64,000 nucleotides of DNA from assembly GCF_011751745.2 (NCBI RefSeq), contig NZ_CP061170.1, positions 2,356,001 through 2,420,000 on the forward strand, in the 5' to 3' direction. The notes beneath the pieces were generated by a model. That model worked only from the letters and a program-made list of their open reading frames with translations, searched no databases and was not told the DNA's origin. The DNA is from Paramicrobacterium fandaimingii (GTDB lineage Bacteria > Actinomycetota > Actinomycetes > Actinomycetales > Microbacteriaceae). Shown one piece after another: positions 63,257 through 64,000 of the stretch (position 1 is its first letter; each line of letters begins with the position of its first letter). Both the position numbers and the translations under genes were made by a program.

Positions 63257-64000
63257 ATGTTCACATTCATCCTGAAACGCATCGCATTTGCGATCCTCAC
63301 GCTGCTGGTCGCGACGTTCGTCGCGTTCATTCTCGTCCACGCCTCAGGGTCGACACCCGGAGGCGTCGCGCTCGGACAGTCCGCGACGCCCGAACAGGTC
63401 GTCGCTTATAACCAGAAGATCGGCTGGTACGACCCCTGGATCGTCCAGTACGCGCACTGGGTCGGTCAGGTGCTGCAGGGAGATCTCGGGGTCTCACTGA
63501 TCGACGGGCGCGACATCGCCGCCGATATATCGAAGCGACTGCCGGTGACCGCAGCGCTCGCAGTACTCGGCACGCTCGTGAGTACGGTGATCGGCATTGC
63601 GCTCGGCGTCACAGCCGCAGTTCGCGGCGGCGGCGTAGACAGATTCATCACGGTCGTCACCGGCATCATGCTCTCCCTCCCGGCGTTCTGGGTCGGTGTG
63701 CTGCTCGTTTACGTCTTTGCTGTGACAATGAGAATTCTCCCGGCGACCGGCTACGTGCCGTTCGCGAATAACCCGGAAGCCTGGGCCCAATCGCTCGTGC
63801 TTCCCGTCATCACGATCGCCCTCACCGCAGCGGCCAGTCTCGCCCGCCAGACGCGCGCGTCGATGGCCGAAACGCTCACGCAGGAGCACATGCGCACCCT
63901 TCGAGCGGTCGGCACGTCCACCACGCGAATCATCTACGTCCATGCGCTACGAGGCGCAAGCCTGCCGATCCTCGCGAGTATCGCCATCGGGTTCATCGTC
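63257..64000 (+). CDS. ABC transporter permease, DppB-like (C-terminus outside window)
   Basis: 248 codons are visible from the ATG at 63257, with GGGAG 5 nt upstream; the gene runs past the right edge. An N-terminal helix (FTFILKRIAFAILTLLVATF), further membrane segments and the EAA-type loop MRTLRAVGTSTTRIIYVHAL identify the DppB/OppB-type permease. It partners the upstream binding protein; a second permease and ATPases should follow outside the window. Confidence 0.93.
   Translation, partial: MFTFILKRIAFAILTLLVATFVAFILVHASGSTPGGVALGQSATPEQVVAYNQKIGWYDPWIVQYAHWVGQVLQGDLGVSLIDGRDIAADISKRLPVTAALAVLGTLVSTVIGIALGVTAAVRGGGVDRFITVVTGIMLSLPAFWVGVLLVYVFAVTMRILPATGYVPFANNPEAWAQSLVLPVITIALTAAASLARQTRASMAETLTQEHMRTLRAVGTSTTRIIYVHALRGASLPILASIAIGFIV

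Overview
This window is GC-rich actinobacterial DNA. The gene set points to a Microbacteriaceae-like organism: GTP-dependent PEP carboxykinase, a RamB-type regulator, an actinobacterial TopA with a lysine-rich tail, the tad/TadE cluster next to topA, leaderless-looking promoters and a protocatechuate branch of the beta-ketoadipate pathway. The species cannot be named from the sequence alone. No plasmid, phage or insertion-sequence genes were seen; this looks like ordinary chromosome.

Layout. 1-9.4 kb: 5' part of pckG (runs off the left edge), divergent ramB-like regulator, then a minus-strand series copA, aldose 1-epimerase, Gfo/Idh oxidoreductase, dacB, pncA. 9.4-17.6 kb: tRNA-Thr with terminator, a secreted TAP-like hydrolase, and the replication genes holB, tmk and topA, with a winged-helix/nuclease-like gene between holB and tmk. 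17.5-24.7 kb: a tad-type pilus/secretion locus (TadA, TadB-like, Flp-like DUF4244, two TadE-like proteins) that is split by about 4 kb holding VOC, monooxygenase, PQ-loop and LuxR/TPR genes. 25-35.5 kb: acetyl-CoA synthetase, a second nuclease-like gene, a hemerythrin gene broken by a TAG codon, a GH3 lipoprotein, RidA, a bifunctional PASTA penicillin-binding protein, a phosphoesterase and a MerR/membrane-protein pair. 35.5-40.1 kb: a ROK-regulated sugar ABC importer. 40.2-47.6 kb: a glyoxylate/allantoin operon (hyi-glxR-gcl-glxK-allB plus a methyltransferase). 48-51 kb: an M20 amidohydrolase and a third nuclease-like gene. 51-60 kb: a protocatechuate operon (pcaHGBDC, then pcaIJF) with an IclR regulator at each end. 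60-64 kb: GH1 beta-glucosidase divergent from a family-5 ABC importer whose permease runs off the right edge.

Physiology. The genes describe a soil- or plant-associated heterotroph that takes up sugars and glycosides, channels aromatic acids through protocatechuate to succinyl-CoA and acetyl-CoA, assimilates acetate and glyoxylate, and runs gluconeogenesis through PckG.

Most unusual signal. Intergenic gaps carry a family of long palindromes (arms like GTGCCACTTTGTGC facing GCACAAAGTGGCAC), four of them between 47.8 and 54.9 kb, plus an 84-bp hairpin at 28.1 kb and tandem repeats at 13.6, 51.1 and 55.0 kb. All three winged-helix + PD-(D/E)XK-like proteins have one of these structures about 100-145 bp upstream of their start codon. 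That link is an inference but is the best candidate for an undescribed system here.
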